Origin: Lysobacterales bacterium
Lineage (GTDB): Bacteria > Pseudomonadota > Gammaproteobacteria > Xanthomonadales > Rhodanobacteraceae
Assembly (NCBI GenBank): GCA_017305055.1
Contig: JAFKMZ010000062.1
Coordinates: 1 to 34,259 of the forward strand
DNA length: 34,259 nt
Direction of reading: 5' to 3'
Positions 26,605-34,231 of this stretch are shown piece by piece (positions within the stretch are counted from its first letter, which is position 1; the number at the start of each line of letters is the position of its first letter). The notes under the pieces are model-generated. The model was not told the DNA's origin. It ran no database searches and saw nothing but the letters and a program-made list of their open reading frames with translations. The translations under genes were made by a program, and so were the position numbers.

Positions 26605-28029
26605 ATGGTCATGAGCGTCATCACCAACATCAACTCGCTGGTTGCCCAGAACAATCTGGCAACTTCGCAGAGCAAACTCGCCACGGCGATCCAGCGCCTG
26701 TCCTCGGGCATGCGCATCAACAGTGCAAAGGACGACGCCGCCGGCCTCGCCATTTCCACGCGCTTCACCACCCAGATCAACGGCCTGAACCAGGCCGTGG
26801 CGAATGCCAATGACGGCATCTCGCTGGCGCAGACCACCGAGTCGGCGTTGAACGAAGTCACCAACAACCTGCAGCGCATCCGCACCCTGGCCGTGCAGTC
26901 GGCGAACGCGACGAACTCCGATTCCGACCGCGCCGCGCTGGACGCCGAAGTGCAGCAGCGTCTGGATGAGATCACCCGTATCGCCACGCAGACCACGTTC
27001 AACGGCCGGCATGTGCTGGATGGCTCGTTTGGCACGGCAGCGTTCCAGGTCGGCGCCAACGTCGGCGAGACCATTTCGGTGGACATGACCAAGGGCGTCA
27101 AGACCAGCCAGATCGGCCAGGTCGCCTCGGTCAGCAGCAGCGCCGCATTCTCCAAGGGCGTAACGATCAATAGCGGCGACCTGGTCGTCAATTTGGCCAC
27201 TGGCCCCACGACCGCGAACGTGGCCGCCGGCACCTACACCTCGGTCCAGTCCCTGGCGGATGCGATCAACGCGGCTGCCGTGAAGGCCGGCGGCTCGGGT
27301 GATGTGGCGAGCGTCGATTCCACCACCGGAAATCTCACACTCGCCAATCCCACCACGGGTGGCAACGTGACCTTTACCGGCGCCATGGCCGCTGCCGGCA
27401 AGATTGGTACGGCCGCCCTGGCTGTTGGTAGCGCACTTGCCGGTACGGCGACCAATGTTGGCGACATCGTGCTCGCTGCGAACGACCTCAAGTTTGCCGT
27501 TGGTGACGGCGCCGCGGTGGCCATCGACGCCGGCACCTATCACGGCGTGCAGGAGCTGGCCGATGCGATCAACGGCAAGGGCATCAATGGCCTGCATGCC
27601 TCGGTCGATGCCAGCAACAAGCTGCAGATCACCTCGCAGGATGCCATCACCGTCACCGCCACCACCGCAGGCGCCGCGGCCTCGAAGTTGACCGCAGGCA
27701 CCACCGCCATCGGCGGTGACCTCACCACGGTCAACATCAAGGACGTGGCCAGCGCCAACGACGCCATCAGCCGCGTCGATGCGGCGCTGACCTCGGTCAG
27801 CTCGCTGCGCGGCGACCTCGGCGCGATCCAGAACCGTTTCAGTTCCACCATTGCCAACCTGCAAAGCATCTCGCAGAACCTGACCTCGTCGCGCAGCCAG
27901 ATCCTGGATGCGGACTTTGCCCAGGAGACGGCGAACATGACCAGCGCAAGCATCCTGCAACAGGCCGGTGTCTCGGTCCTGGCCCAGGCGAATGCTTCCA
28001 CGCAGGCGGTGTTGAAGCTCCTGCAGTAA
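26605..28029 (+). CDS. fliC: Flagellin FliC
   Basis: FliC polymerises into the filament. The ATG at 26605 has GGAG (26593-26596) 8 bases upstream; a second ATG at 26611 is too far from it. The 474-residue protein has the conserved N-terminal helices ([15 protein letters not shown], then [20 protein letters not shown]) and C-terminal helices ([20 protein letters not shown], ending LLQ). The middle carries two 'flagellin IN'-type repeats (about 185-225 and 295-345, each with AGTY and LADAIN). Several Ser/Thr-rich surface stretches could be glycosylated, but no glycosylation gene is in the window. Confidence 0.97.
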   Translation: MVMSVITNINSLVAQNNLATSQSKLATAIQRLSSGMRINSAKDDAAGLAISTRFTTQINGLNQAVANANDGISLAQTTESALNEVTNNLQRIRTLAVQSANATNSDSDRAALDAEVQQRLDEITRIATQTTFNGRHVLDGSFGTAAFQVGANVGETISVDMTKGVKTSQIGQVASVSSSAAFSKGVTINSGDLVVNLATGPTTANVAAGTYTSVQSLADAINAAAVKAGGSGDVASVDSTTGNLTLANPTTGGNVTFTGAMAAAGKIGTAALAVGSALAGTATNVGDIVLAANDLKFAVGDGAAVAIDAGTYHGVQELADAINGKGINGLHASVDASNKLQITSQDAITVTATTAGAAASKLTAGTTAIGGDLTTVNIKDVASANDAISRVDAALTSVSSLRGDLGAIQNRFSSTIANLQSISQNLTSSRSQILDADFAQETANMTSASILQQAGVSVLAQANASTQAVLKLLQ

Positions 28030-28041
28030 TTGTTCGATCCC

Positions 28042-28080
28042 CGGTGGCCGCGGCATGACGCGGCCACCGTTTCCATTTCA
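28042..28080 (+). terminator. Terminator after fliC
   Basis: CGGTGGCCGCG (28042-28052) and its exact 11-bp complement (28059-28069) form a strong hairpin with a six-base loop, followed by TTTCCATTTC. It lies 12 bases after the fliC stop and probably ends or reduces flagellin transcription before fliD. Confidence 0.8.
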
Positions 28081-28094
28081 AGGATCCCACGTCC

Positions 28095-29498
28095 ATGGCC
28101 ATCACCGTAGGCTCGACCGCACCGACCACCGGCTTGATCACCTCCCTGGGCGTGGGTTCCGGCATTGACGTCAACTCGCTGGTCACCCAGCTGGTGACGG
28201 CGAAGAAGACTCCGCAGCAAAACCAGATCACCGCTGATACGACGACAGCCAACACGCAGCTCTCGGCCCTCGGCCAGGTGAGCGCGGCGCTGTCGGCCCT
28301 GCAGTCGGCGATGGCCCCGCTCACTGATGGCAGTGCGCTCTCCGCGCGCGCGGTCAGCACCGGCGATGCCGCTGTGCTGGGCGCCACCAGCAGCGGCGCG
28401 CCGGTCAACGGCAGCTACCAGATCGAAGTCACCCAGCTCGCCACCGGCCTCAAGGCCGCCTCCGGCGCGTTCACGAATTCCAGTGCGGCGGTCGGCACCG
28501 GCACCCTGACCATCGCGATTGGTGGCCAGTCGATGCAGCTCACGCTCGACAGTAGCAACAACTCGCTGGCGGCGATCCGCGACGCGATCAACCAGTCCGC
28601 CGACAATCCCGGCGTCAGCGCCACGATCGTCAACGGCACGGATGGCGCGCACCTGGTGTTGAGCGGCACGCGCACGGGTGCGGCCAATGGCTTCACCGTA
28701 TCCAGCAGTGGCGGCGATGGCGGCCTGGCCGCCCTCAACTACGATGCCGGCGCCAGCAGCGGCAATGCGCTCAACGTGATTGCCGCGGCGCAGGATGCCG
28801 AATACACCATCGACGGTCTGGCCGGGCACAGCGCGGGCAATTCCGTGGGCAACGCGATCGACGGCCTCACGCTCAACCTGGCCGGCACCGGCACCAGCAC
28901 GCTCAGCGTATCCGCTGACAGCAGCAAGGCCACCTCGGCCCTGAGCAACCTGGTCAAGACCTACAACAGCTTCGTCGGCATCTACCAGAGCCTGACCCGC
29001 TACGATCCGACCGGGGTCAGCACCGGCGCGCTGATTGGCGATGCCACGCTGAACAGCATCAGCAGCAAACTGGCGACGATCGTCGGTGGTTCGGCCAATG
29101 GCGGTTCGCTGGCCTCGCTTGGCATCTCGTTGCAGGTGGACGGCACGCTCGCGCTGGACAGTGACAAGCTGGCCACCGCGCTGGCCGATGGCGGCAAGCA
29201 GGCGGCTACCCTGTTTGGCGGTGCAGGCGGCTACGCGGCACAGCTCAACTCGCAGTTGAGCCAGTGGAGCGGCACCTCCGGCGTGCTGGCCAACCGCAGC
29301 GCCAGCCTTACCCAGCAACTGAAGGATCTGGGCGCCCAGCAGACGGCGTTGAACGCGCGCATGGACAGCCTCACGGCAATGTACACGGCGCAGTTCAACG
29401 CGCTGGACACGCTGATGAGCAAGCTCAACAGCACCAGTTCCTACCTGCAGCAGCAGTTCGACGCGATGAACAACACCGGCAGCAGCAAGAGCAAGTAA
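28095..29498 (+). CDS. fliD: Flagellar filament cap protein FliD
   Basis: FliD caps the filament tip and helps flagellin fold in place. The 467-residue product has the family opening TGLITSLGVGSGIDVNSLVT (about 9-28). A flagellin-IN-like segment (GVSATIVNGTDGAHLVLSG) follows, then a variable central domain. The C-terminal region has LYDGT-like features replaced by 'LASLGISLQVDGTLALDSDK' and a helical end ('MYTAQFNALDTLMSKLNSTS'). It is followed by fliS, its usual neighbour. Confidence 0.94.
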   Translation: MAITVGSTAPTTGLITSLGVGSGIDVNSLVTQLVTAKKTPQQNQITADTTTANTQLSALGQVSAALSALQSAMAPLTDGSALSARAVSTGDAAVLGATSSGAPVNGSYQIEVTQLATGLKAASGAFTNSSAAVGTGTLTIAIGGQSMQLTLDSSNNSLAAIRDAINQSADNPGVSATIVNGTDGAHLVLSGTRTGAANGFTVSSSGGDGGLAALNYDAGASSGNALNVIAAAQDAEYTIDGLAGHSAGNSVGNAIDGLTLNLAGTGTSTLSVSADSSKATSALSNLVKTYNSFVGIYQSLTRYDPTGVSTGALIGDATLNSISSKLATIVGGSANGGSLASLGISLQVDGTLALDSDKLATALADGGKQAATLFGGAGGYAAQLNSQLSQWSGTSGVLANRSASLTQQLKDLGAQQTALNARMDSLTAMYTAQFNALDTLMSKLNSTSSYLQQQFDAMNNTGSSKSK

Positions 29499-29524
29499 GC
29501 CGGCATACTACGGAGGGCACGGGC

Positions 29525-29941
29525 ATGGGTTTTGGTTACGGCGCAGGCGCCTATCAGCAGGTCCGCTCACGCGGCGGCGTGGAAGGCGCCAACCCACATG
29601 CCCTGATCACGCTGCTCATGGATGGCGCCCTGGAGCGCATCGTGCAGGCCCGCGGACATATGCAGCGCGGTGAGATTGCCGCCAAGGGCGAGAGTATCTC
29701 GCGCTGCATCGACATCCTGGGCGGCCTGCGCGACAGCCTGGACCGCAAGGTGGACGAACAACTCGTCGACCGCCTGGACTCCTTGTATGAATACATGAGC
29801 CGCCGCCTGGTGCAGGCCAATCTGCGCGACGACCTGCACACGCTCGATGAGGTGGCCAAGCTGCTGACGCAGGTGCGCGACAGCTGGGCCAAGGTGGCGC
29901 CGACACCCGCGGGGGCGCCGCCGCGCGCCGTCAGCGCATGA
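29525..29941 (+). CDS. fliS: Flagellin export chaperone FliS
   Basis: FliS binds the C-terminus of unassembled flagellin in the cytoplasm and delivers it to export. The ATG at 29525 has GGAGGG (29512-29517) 7 bases upstream. The 138-residue product starts MGFGYGAGAYQQVRSRGGVE, then has the FliS core 'ANPHALITLLMDGALERI' and 'LRDSLDRKVDEQLVDRLDSL' plus YEYMSRRLVQAN. The last four bases overlap the next start (ATGA). Confidence 0.95.
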   Translation: MGFGYGAGAYQQVRSRGGVEGANPHALITLLMDGALERIVQARGHMQRGEIAAKGESISRCIDILGGLRDSLDRKVDEQLVDRLDSLYEYMSRRLVQANLRDDLHTLDEVAKLLTQVRDSWAKVAPTPAGAPPRAVSA

Positions 29942-30216
29942 GCGGGACCCTGGCCAGGGCGCTTGCGATCAGCCAGCAGATGCTGGTGGCAGCCCAGGCG
30001 ACCGAATGGGCCACGGTGTTCGCACTGCATGCCGAGCGCGAACCGCTGTTGCTCGGTGCGCATGCGCCCGACGGTGCCACGCGCAACCAGCTCGCGCAGA
30101 TCCTGGCATGCAATCGCGAGTTGGAATCCCACGTGGCGCGCGCGCGCGACACGGCCGCTGCCAACTGGCAGCGCGAGCACGCCCGCGACCAGGCCATCGC
30201 CGCCTACGTCCAATGA
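29938..30216 (+). CDS. fliT: FliT-like flagellar chaperone
   Basis: The 92-residue helical product overlaps fliS by ATGA and lies where fliT normally sits. FliT-type proteins bind FliD and delay its export, and in enterobacteria also restrain FlhDC. Here the sequence match is weak: it is a predicted four-helix protein with an acidic, Gln-rich C-terminal helix, and I identify it mainly by position and size. It is the last flagellar gene before phage DNA, so other genes expected here in xanthomonads (for example a PilZ gene or fleQ) may be displaced. Confidence 0.7.
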   Translation: MSGTLARALAISQQMLVAAQATEWATVFALHAEREPLLLGAHAPDGATRNQLAQILACNRELESHVARARDTAAANWQREHARDQAIAAYVQ

Positions 30217-30293
30217 GCCTCGCCCGCGGGCGGGCACTGCTCTCGTCTCGGCTTGCAGCCGCGTCTCCAAAGATCAAGAGCTTTCGTAAGCCC

Positions 30294-30360
30294 TGTCTTG
30301 ATAATTCCAGGGGAGAAGGCTTGATAACTGGGAAATTGAGGGACACAAGGGGCAATAACG
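30294..30360. mobile_element. Possible terminus of the Mu-like element
   Basis: TGTCTTGAT at 30294-30302 matches the start of the Mu left end (TGTATTGAT) in 8 of 9 bases. It is followed by AT-richer DNA with related units: TTGATAAT..., TTGATAACTGGGAA and GCAATAACGGGAA, as expected for transposase-binding repeats. The preceding five bases, AGCCC (30289-30293), would be the host target copy. ATCAAGA before it and TCTTGAT within it are complementary, so a plain inverted repeat is an alternative explanation. The stretch 30217-30406 holds no gene. Confidence 0.35.
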
Positions 30361-30372
30361 GGAAGCCAGAAT

Positions 30373-30397
30373 GAAAACTACTTTCGCACAGTGAAAG
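30373..30397 (-). terminator. Terminator-like hairpin after mor
   Basis: On the minus strand, CTTTC and GAAAG pair about 10 bases after the mor stop and are followed by TAGTTTTC. A longer inverted repeat (GGAAGCC, 30361-30367, with GGCTTCC, 30398-30404) encloses it. Mu also ends its early transcript just after mor. Confidence 0.45.
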
Positions 30398-30406
30398 GGC
30401 TTCCGG

Positions 30407-30763
30407 CTACTCGTCTGCGCTGAAAAGAGAAGGCTGGCGGCGGGCGACGTCGACGGCACCCACGCGGCGGATGATCGCGTAGATGGTGGTGGCGTGGAGT
30501 CCGTGCTGGTGCGCGAGGGCGTCGATATCGGCGCCAGCGGCGGCGGCCGCAGCGATGGCCTGGTCGCGTTCGCTGATGCGCTGAGCGGTCCAGATAGGGA
30601 GATAGAACTGCTGGCCGGCGTAGGCGTCGCAGAGGCGGCGCACGATCTGCGTGCCCAGGTCACCGGCCTGGGCGGCCGGCATGCCCTGCTCCGCCAGCGT
30701 GTCGCTGACGATCTCCGACCAGTCGCGGATGAGCTCGGGGATGCGGTCGGCCGGCTTGGCCAT
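30407..30763 (-). CDS. mor: Mor-family middle-gene transcription activator
   Basis: In Mu, Mor activates the middle promoter, leading to C and the late genes. The 118-residue product (MAKPADRIPELIRDW...) has the Mor layout. It has an N-terminal dimerisation part with FYLPIWTAQRISERDQAI and a C-terminal helix-turn-helix, 'DIDALAHQHGLHATTIYAII' (about 77-96). The start overlaps the gp16-like stop by one base. It is the last phage gene before the flagellar locus, so the promoter it would normally activate and the genes beyond it are missing here. Confidence 0.85.
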   Translation of the reverse strand: MAKPADRIPELIRDWSEIVSDTLAEQGMPAAQAGDLGTQIVRRLCDAYAGQQFYLPIWTAQRISERDQAIAAAAAAGADIDALAHQHGLHATTIYAIIRRVGAVDVARRQPSLFSADE

Positions 30764-31230
30764 CAGTAACTCACGCCCAGCCGACCGAGCCACTGCTTGA
30801 GGTGCTCGATGACCTTGCCGGCGACAGAGCGCGGCAGCAGGTTGGGATCATCCCAACCGACCTTGTTGGGGTGGTAGACCGCCGACTGGCTGCGTACGTA
30901 TGCGCGGAGGGCCTTGTCGCTGCCGTCATGGGCGCCACCTGCCTGCGCCAGGCGCGTCCACAGGTGGCGGATCAGCGCAGCCTGGGTGCCCTTGCGGTAA
31001 GCCGGGCGGCGATGGCTGGCGTGGCGTGGGTCTTTCCAGCCGCATGCGGCCAGGTGCTTCAGCACGGCCTCGCGGCCGGCGTTGTCCAGGTCTTTGGCAG
31101 AGCGCACGCGGGCGATGGTCCACAGCATGTCGCGGTAAGTGGAATCGTCCATGCCAAGCTGCGTGGCCGCGATGTGGATCATCGCCAGGTGGCCATTGCG
31201 GCCAGGTGCCGGTTTGCGCGCGGCGGTCAT
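30763..31230 (-). CDS. Gp16/GemA-family phage regulatory protein
   Basis: The 155-residue product has the hallmark of Mu gp16-like proteins: MIHIAATQLGMDDSTYRDML (about 17-36), followed by DLDNAGREAVLKHLAACGW. GemA in Mu is an early protein that modulates host gene expression and DNA topology-related functions; the molecular role of the family is poorly defined. The ATG at 31230 overlaps the preceding stop by four bases (ATGA) and the stop overlaps mor by one, making a tightly coupled pair. Confidence 0.85.
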   Translation of the reverse strand: MTAARKPAPGRNGHLAMIHIAATQLGMDDSTYRDMLWTIARVRSAKDLDNAGREAVLKHLAACGWKDPRHASHRRPAYRKGTQAALIRHLWTRLAQAGGAHDGSDKALRAYVRSQSAVYHPNKVGWDDPNLLPRSVAGKVIEHLKQWLGRLGVSY

Positions 31231-31466
31231 CGCACCACTCCCCCGGCGCCGACTATCCAGGTCTGCACTGCGCACGCTGCCTCGATATATGCAGGCGACG
31301 GCGTCTTCGTGATTTCCTGGCCCGGCACGTAGGTAGCCCAGATGCGATCACGTAACACCTTCGGCAACGCGAACCAGTGCGCCTTGCAGCCCCACATATT
31401 CGGCGGCACAACGCGCTTGCAGCCAGGCCAATGGCAGGTGTGTGTGTTCGCGCGGGAGAGGGTCAT
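31227..31466 (-). CDS. Small Cys/His phage protein, 79 aa
   Basis: This is an early gene of Mu-like phages in my recollection. The product starts MTLSRANTHTCHWPGCKRVV and continues with 'PPNMWGCKAHWFALP', giving a C-H-x3-C...C-x2-H pattern that could bind one zinc ion. The middle reads 'VLRDRIWATYVPGQEI'. The function is unknown. Its last residues, TWIVGAGGVVR, are nearly the same as the end of the next upstream gene's product, and the DNA there is similar too. Both ends overlap neighbours by ATGA. Confidence 0.75.
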   Translation of the reverse strand: MTLSRANTHTCHWPGCKRVVPPNMWGCKAHWFALPKVLRDRIWATYVPGQEITKTPSPAYIEAACAVQTWIVGAGGVVR

Positions 31467-31600
31467 GGCACGACCCCGCCGGCGCCGACGATCCAGATCG
31501 TCACGCACGGCACCAGGTTGATGCAGAGGCGGCGGTTGGCCTGCGACCAGTGCACGCCGATCCAGAGGCTGCCCCAGCGGCAGAGGATGCCGGCCTTCAT
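31463..31600 (-). CDS. Short phage protein, 45 aa
   Basis: This gene is too short for most ORF filters but fits exactly between its neighbours, with ATGA overlaps at both ends. The product is MKAGILCRWGSLWIGVHWSQ... and ends IWIVGAGGVVP. It is rich in Trp and Cys (four Trp and three Cys in 45 residues) and resembles small proteins I recall next to the Cys/His gene in other Mu-like phages. The role is unknown; it may be membrane-associated. Confidence 0.7.
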   Translation of the reverse strand: MKAGILCRWGSLWIGVHWSQANRRLCINLVPCVTIWIVGAGGVVP

Positions 31601-32280
31601 GTGCCCTGTTCCAACAAGTGGGTCGAGCTGCCGCCGACGCCACGATGCAGTTTCGCTGACGCGCCCGCCACGAAGCCGGCGGCGGCATCGTCGACTGTGG
31701 TCTTTCCGTGTTTGGTCAGATCGCGGCCGGCGCCAGTCGTGCTGTCTGGATAGCGGAGCCTGAAGACATCATCAATGGCCAGGCGCTTGGCCTCCGGCAC
31801 CTCGACCTCCGGGAACAAGTGCCCGATGGCCTGGACCCATCCGCGCGCGAAGACCTCGCCGCGCGCTTCGCGGTTGCCGCGCTTGCGGATCCGTGCCACA
31901 TATTTGAAGCGGGCAGCGTCCAGCTGGCGTCGCAGCACGGTGTACGCGTACGCCGAAACCTCGGCATTGCCGTCGCAGCCGTAGAAGCGGATGACGGTTG
32001 AAGCGACGTGCGGGTTGCTACCGCCGGTGATGATGAACTTAGAGCCGAAGCCATCGGCGACCAATTGCGCCAAGTAGCAAATGCTCACCGGCGGCATTGC
32101 GCCGCGGCAGCGTGTGTTGACCTCGGCTTCGTCAACGTCCATCGCTTCGGCATGGCTGATGCCGTGAGCGCGCATCATGGCCTGGGCCTGGCGTAGTGCC
32201 GCGGCGGCTTCGTTCGTATTGGACGATGCTGCGAGGCGCAAGCACGCCTTGACGTTGCGAAGGATGTGCTGGCGATCCAT
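31597..32280 (-). CDS. DUF2786-containing phage protein
   Basis: The 227-residue product begins with a DUF2786-like domain (MDRQHILRNVKACLRLAASS, then NEAAAALRQAQAMMRAHGIS and EAMDVDEAEV). It continues with a larger domain of the kind usually paired with it (about 65-200, 'DGNAEVSAYAYTVLRRQLDA'). It occurs in phages and mobile elements; its biochemical role is unknown. I chose the ATG at 32280; a GTG at 32283 would give a GTGA overlap instead of TGATG. The stop overlaps the 45-residue gene by four bases. Confidence 0.8.
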   Translation of the reverse strand: MDRQHILRNVKACLRLAASSNTNEAAAALRQAQAMMRAHGISHAEAMDVDEAEVNTRCRGAMPPVSICYLAQLVADGFGSKFIITGGSNPHVASTVIRFYGCDGNAEVSAYAYTVLRRQLDAARFKYVARIRKRGNREARGEVFARGWVQAIGHLFPEVEVPEAKRLAIDDVFRLRYPDSTTGAGRDLTKHGKTTVDDAAAGFVAGASAKLHRGVGGSSTHLLEQGT

Positions 32281-32729
32281 CACTCGCCCCCCGCTGACAG
32301 GGAGGGCAATCCGGCGATGCTATGGATCGCTGGCTGGGACGGGGCGGCGGCGAGCATGGCTCGATAGCCTTCCCGCACTGATTCAGCCGCGCTGTTCTGT
32401 CGACGTCGCGCACCCTCTTTGACCATTGCGTCTGTCGGCTCAATCGGCACCAACTTCCACCCCTCAGGCACACTCACGCGCTCGGCTTCCAACTTCCGCA
32501 CCGCCTCGATTACCCACGGGGCGCATTCGACGTTCGGGCGCAGACGGGATGACAGCGAGCCGTCACCCTGCTTGTTCGGCTCCGGCTTGGCAATGTTGGC
32601 GTCAATGACGTCCGCAAGTTCGTTGTGCGTGTTCGCCCATGTGGTATTTCCGTCCAATGCGGCAGCCTCGGCCGAGAACCGATGCCAGTCGCGGACGTCC
32701 AGCAGTGTCAGGTTCCTCGACCCATTCAT
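32280..32729 (-). CDS. Hypothetical phage early protein, 149 aa
   Basis: The ATG at 32729 overlaps the rdgC stop by four bases. The product has a polar N-terminal part, then 'SVPEGWKLVPIEPTDAMVKE' and a C-terminal YRAMLAAAPSQP block. This recurs at the ends of unrelated phage early proteins as a small module. The function is unknown. The central part (about 20-90) is not recognisable to me. Confidence 0.65.
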   Translation of the reverse strand: MNGSRNLTLLDVRDWHRFSAEAAALDGNTTWANTHNELADVIDANIAKPEPNKQGDGSLSSRLRPNVECAPWVIEAVRKLEAERVSVPEGWKLVPIEPTDAMVKEGARRRQNSAAESVREGYRAMLAAAPSQPAIHSIAGLPSLSAGGE

Positions 32730-33649
32730 GCCACACCGCCTTGCGGCCGCGGGATGCCGAACCACTCCGCGAGTTTGTGGAGCAGGCGTTCGAGCTCCAG
32801 CGTCATCAGTGCGAAGCTGGCGTCCAGCTCGGCGGTGGCGTCGTATGTCGAGTCGGCCAGCTCATCCACCACGACGTCCAGGAACTTGAGCTTGCGAATT
32901 ACTAGGTCTTCGCCGAGCACGAAGCTGATGCGTTCATCGAACACCAGGCCGAGGGCGAACACCTGCTTACCGCTGCGGAGGTGCTCCTTCACCTCGTCGC
33001 TGTCGAGATCCACATTGCGGCCTTTCCAGCGGCTGCCCGCGGGGGTGGCCGGGTCACGCAACTCGCATTCATCACCCAGCGCCAGCTTGGCCGGCAGCGT
33101 GCCGTTGGCAAGCCAATCGGTGAGCAGAATACGTGTGCCCCTCTCGGGCGCCGGCGGCACCGCGGGGAAGCTTCCGAGTGCCTGGCGGATCTGTGTTACC
33201 GCGTTCTCAGCCGCCTTGCGGCTGGCGGTGTCGAGCACCAGCCAGCCGTTTTCCATGTCCGCGTAACCGGATAGCCGCGAGCTACGCACGAACGCGCGCA
33301 GCAGCAGCTCGGTGAGCAGATCGTCCCTGAGCAGCTTGCGCTCGCGACCACCAACCCTGCGACCCTGATCGTGGGCGATCTGTTGGACCTTGCGTTGCAG
33401 CTCGTCGTTGACGACCGCTGCCGGCAGCAGCTTGTCCTGACCACCGATGGTGAACAACGTGCAATGCCCCGTCGTACGGACCAGCGGCGCAGACTCTTGG
33501 CCACCGATCGGCGGCACGAAACCACGTGTGGCCAATTCCATTGGTCCGACTGCGCGCAGGCGATGGTCAGCGAGCGCCTCGCCCAACCGGGACAGGTCGG
33601 CACCGACGACTGGAGAAAACCGGAACAGCGAGAGGTTACGGAAGAACAT
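32726..33649 (-). CDS. rdgC: Recombination-associated protein RdgC
   Basis: RdgC proteins bind double-stranded DNA as ring-shaped dimers, associate with the nucleoid, and can inhibit RecA. The 307-residue product matches the family in length. It starts MFFRNLSLFRFSP, contains 'GFVPPIGGQESAPLVRTTG' and 'RVGGRERKLLRDDLLTELLL', and ends 'LLHKLAEWFGIPRP'. It is encoded inside the Mu-like module rather than in the core chromosome, so it is probably a phage gene that protects or guides phage DNA. Identity is clear; the role here is inferred. Confidence 0.9.
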   Translation of the reverse strand: MFFRNLSLFRFSPVVGADLSRLGEALADHRLRAVGPMELATRGFVPPIGGQESAPLVRTTGHCTLFTIGGQDKLLPAAVVNDELQRKVQQIAHDQGRRVGGRERKLLRDDLLTELLLRAFVRSSRLSGYADMENGWLVLDTASRKAAENAVTQIRQALGSFPAVPPAPERGTRILLTDWLANGTLPAKLALGDECELRDPATPAGSRWKGRNVDLDSDEVKEHLRSGKQVFALGLVFDERISFVLGEDLVIRKLKFLDVVVDELADSTYDATAELDASFALMTLELERLLHKLAEWFGIPRPQGGVA

Positions 33650-33659
33650 GGTTGTGCTC

Positions 33660-33983
33660 CTATTGGGCGAGCGGCGAACGTTCGCCGCTCAGGTTCTGGC
33701 GCATGCACTGCGCGGTGACGTATTGACTCGGAACGCCGACGCGCACACGGTTGGTGGCCACCTCACGATGGAGATGGACATGCAAGATCTTGAACACTTC
33801 GGCAACGTTGGCGAGTTGGACACTGCGCTGCGTATGGTTGAATCGGAATTGCCCGCGAGCAGCAGCTGCTTGCAAAGCGTGTTGGCGGTGGCGGTCTATG
33901 CCGTCCACCAGATCGTCGCGGCGATCGACCGGCACGCCCCTCCGCGCCCGGATTGATTTGTCGCGGTCGTCGCGCGCGCGCAT
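33660..33983 (-). CDS. Hypothetical phage early protein, 107 aa
   Basis: The ATG at 33983 lies 2 bases after the upstream stop, in keeping with the packed module. The product is strongly basic at its N-terminus (MRARDDRDKSIRARRG) with a helical-looking middle and no recognised domain. Its last residues, SGERSPL, are encoded by a 22-bp perfect palindrome that also encodes the start of the preceding gene. The stop is 10 bases before the rdgC start. Confidence 0.55.
   Translation of the reverse strand: MRARDDRDKSIRARRGVPVDRRDDLVDGIDRHRQHALQAAAARGQFRFNHTQRSVQLANVAEVFKILHVHLHREVATNRVRVGVPSQYVTAQCMRQNLSGERSPLAQ
33669..33690. repeat. 22-bp perfect palindrome, copy 1
   Basis: The half-site GAGCGGCGAAC is followed directly by its exact complement, giving a 22-bp palindrome at the 3' end of the 107-residue gene. 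An identical copy lies at 34208-34229. The shared block is 23 bp, counting one further A. Confidence 0.9.
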
Positions 33984-33985
33984 TT

Positions 33986-34231
33986 TCACAATCCCCCACG
34001 GGTGCCGTCGGTCGCCGCTGTTGCGGTGATCCGCGTTCCCCTGTTGCTGGCCAGATGCGAAACCGCGCCCTTGATCGCCGTCTGCCACGCCGGCACCTCA
34101 CGGCCATGCTTGTCCAGCAACACCCACAGCCGCGCGCGTTGGCCACTGCGCACCTTGCCGCCAGCCTTGATCACGGCCAGGACTTGGGCCTTCCTGGTCA
34201 AGGTGGGGAGCGGCGAACGTTCGCCGCTCAT
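33986..34231 (-). CDS. Hypothetical phage early protein, 81 aa
   Basis: The product starts MSGERSPLPTLTRKAQVLAV and is basic, with an alternating strand-helix pattern and 'ARLWVLLDKHGREVPAWQTA' in the middle. I do not recognise it; a small DNA-binding protein is possible given its charge. The start overlaps the preceding gene's stop by ATGA. Its first eight codons are made of the 22-bp palindrome, so the same DNA is a start region and a symmetric site. Confidence 0.6.
   Translation of the reverse strand: MSGERSPLPTLTRKAQVLAVIKAGGKVRSGQRARLWVLLDKHGREVPAWQTAIKGAVSHLASNRGTRITATAATDGTRGGL
34208..34229. repeat. 22-bp perfect palindrome, copy 2
   Basis: Identical to the copy at 33669-33690. It covers codons 1-8 of the 81-residue gene, just after its ATG, and could act as an operator or RNA hairpin limiting translation. 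Confidence 0.9.

Noticed and set aside
33447-33956. Plus-strand frame antisense to rdgC and the 107-residue gene
   Set aside because: Opposes a packed leftward operon and starts inside rdgC without a ribosome site.
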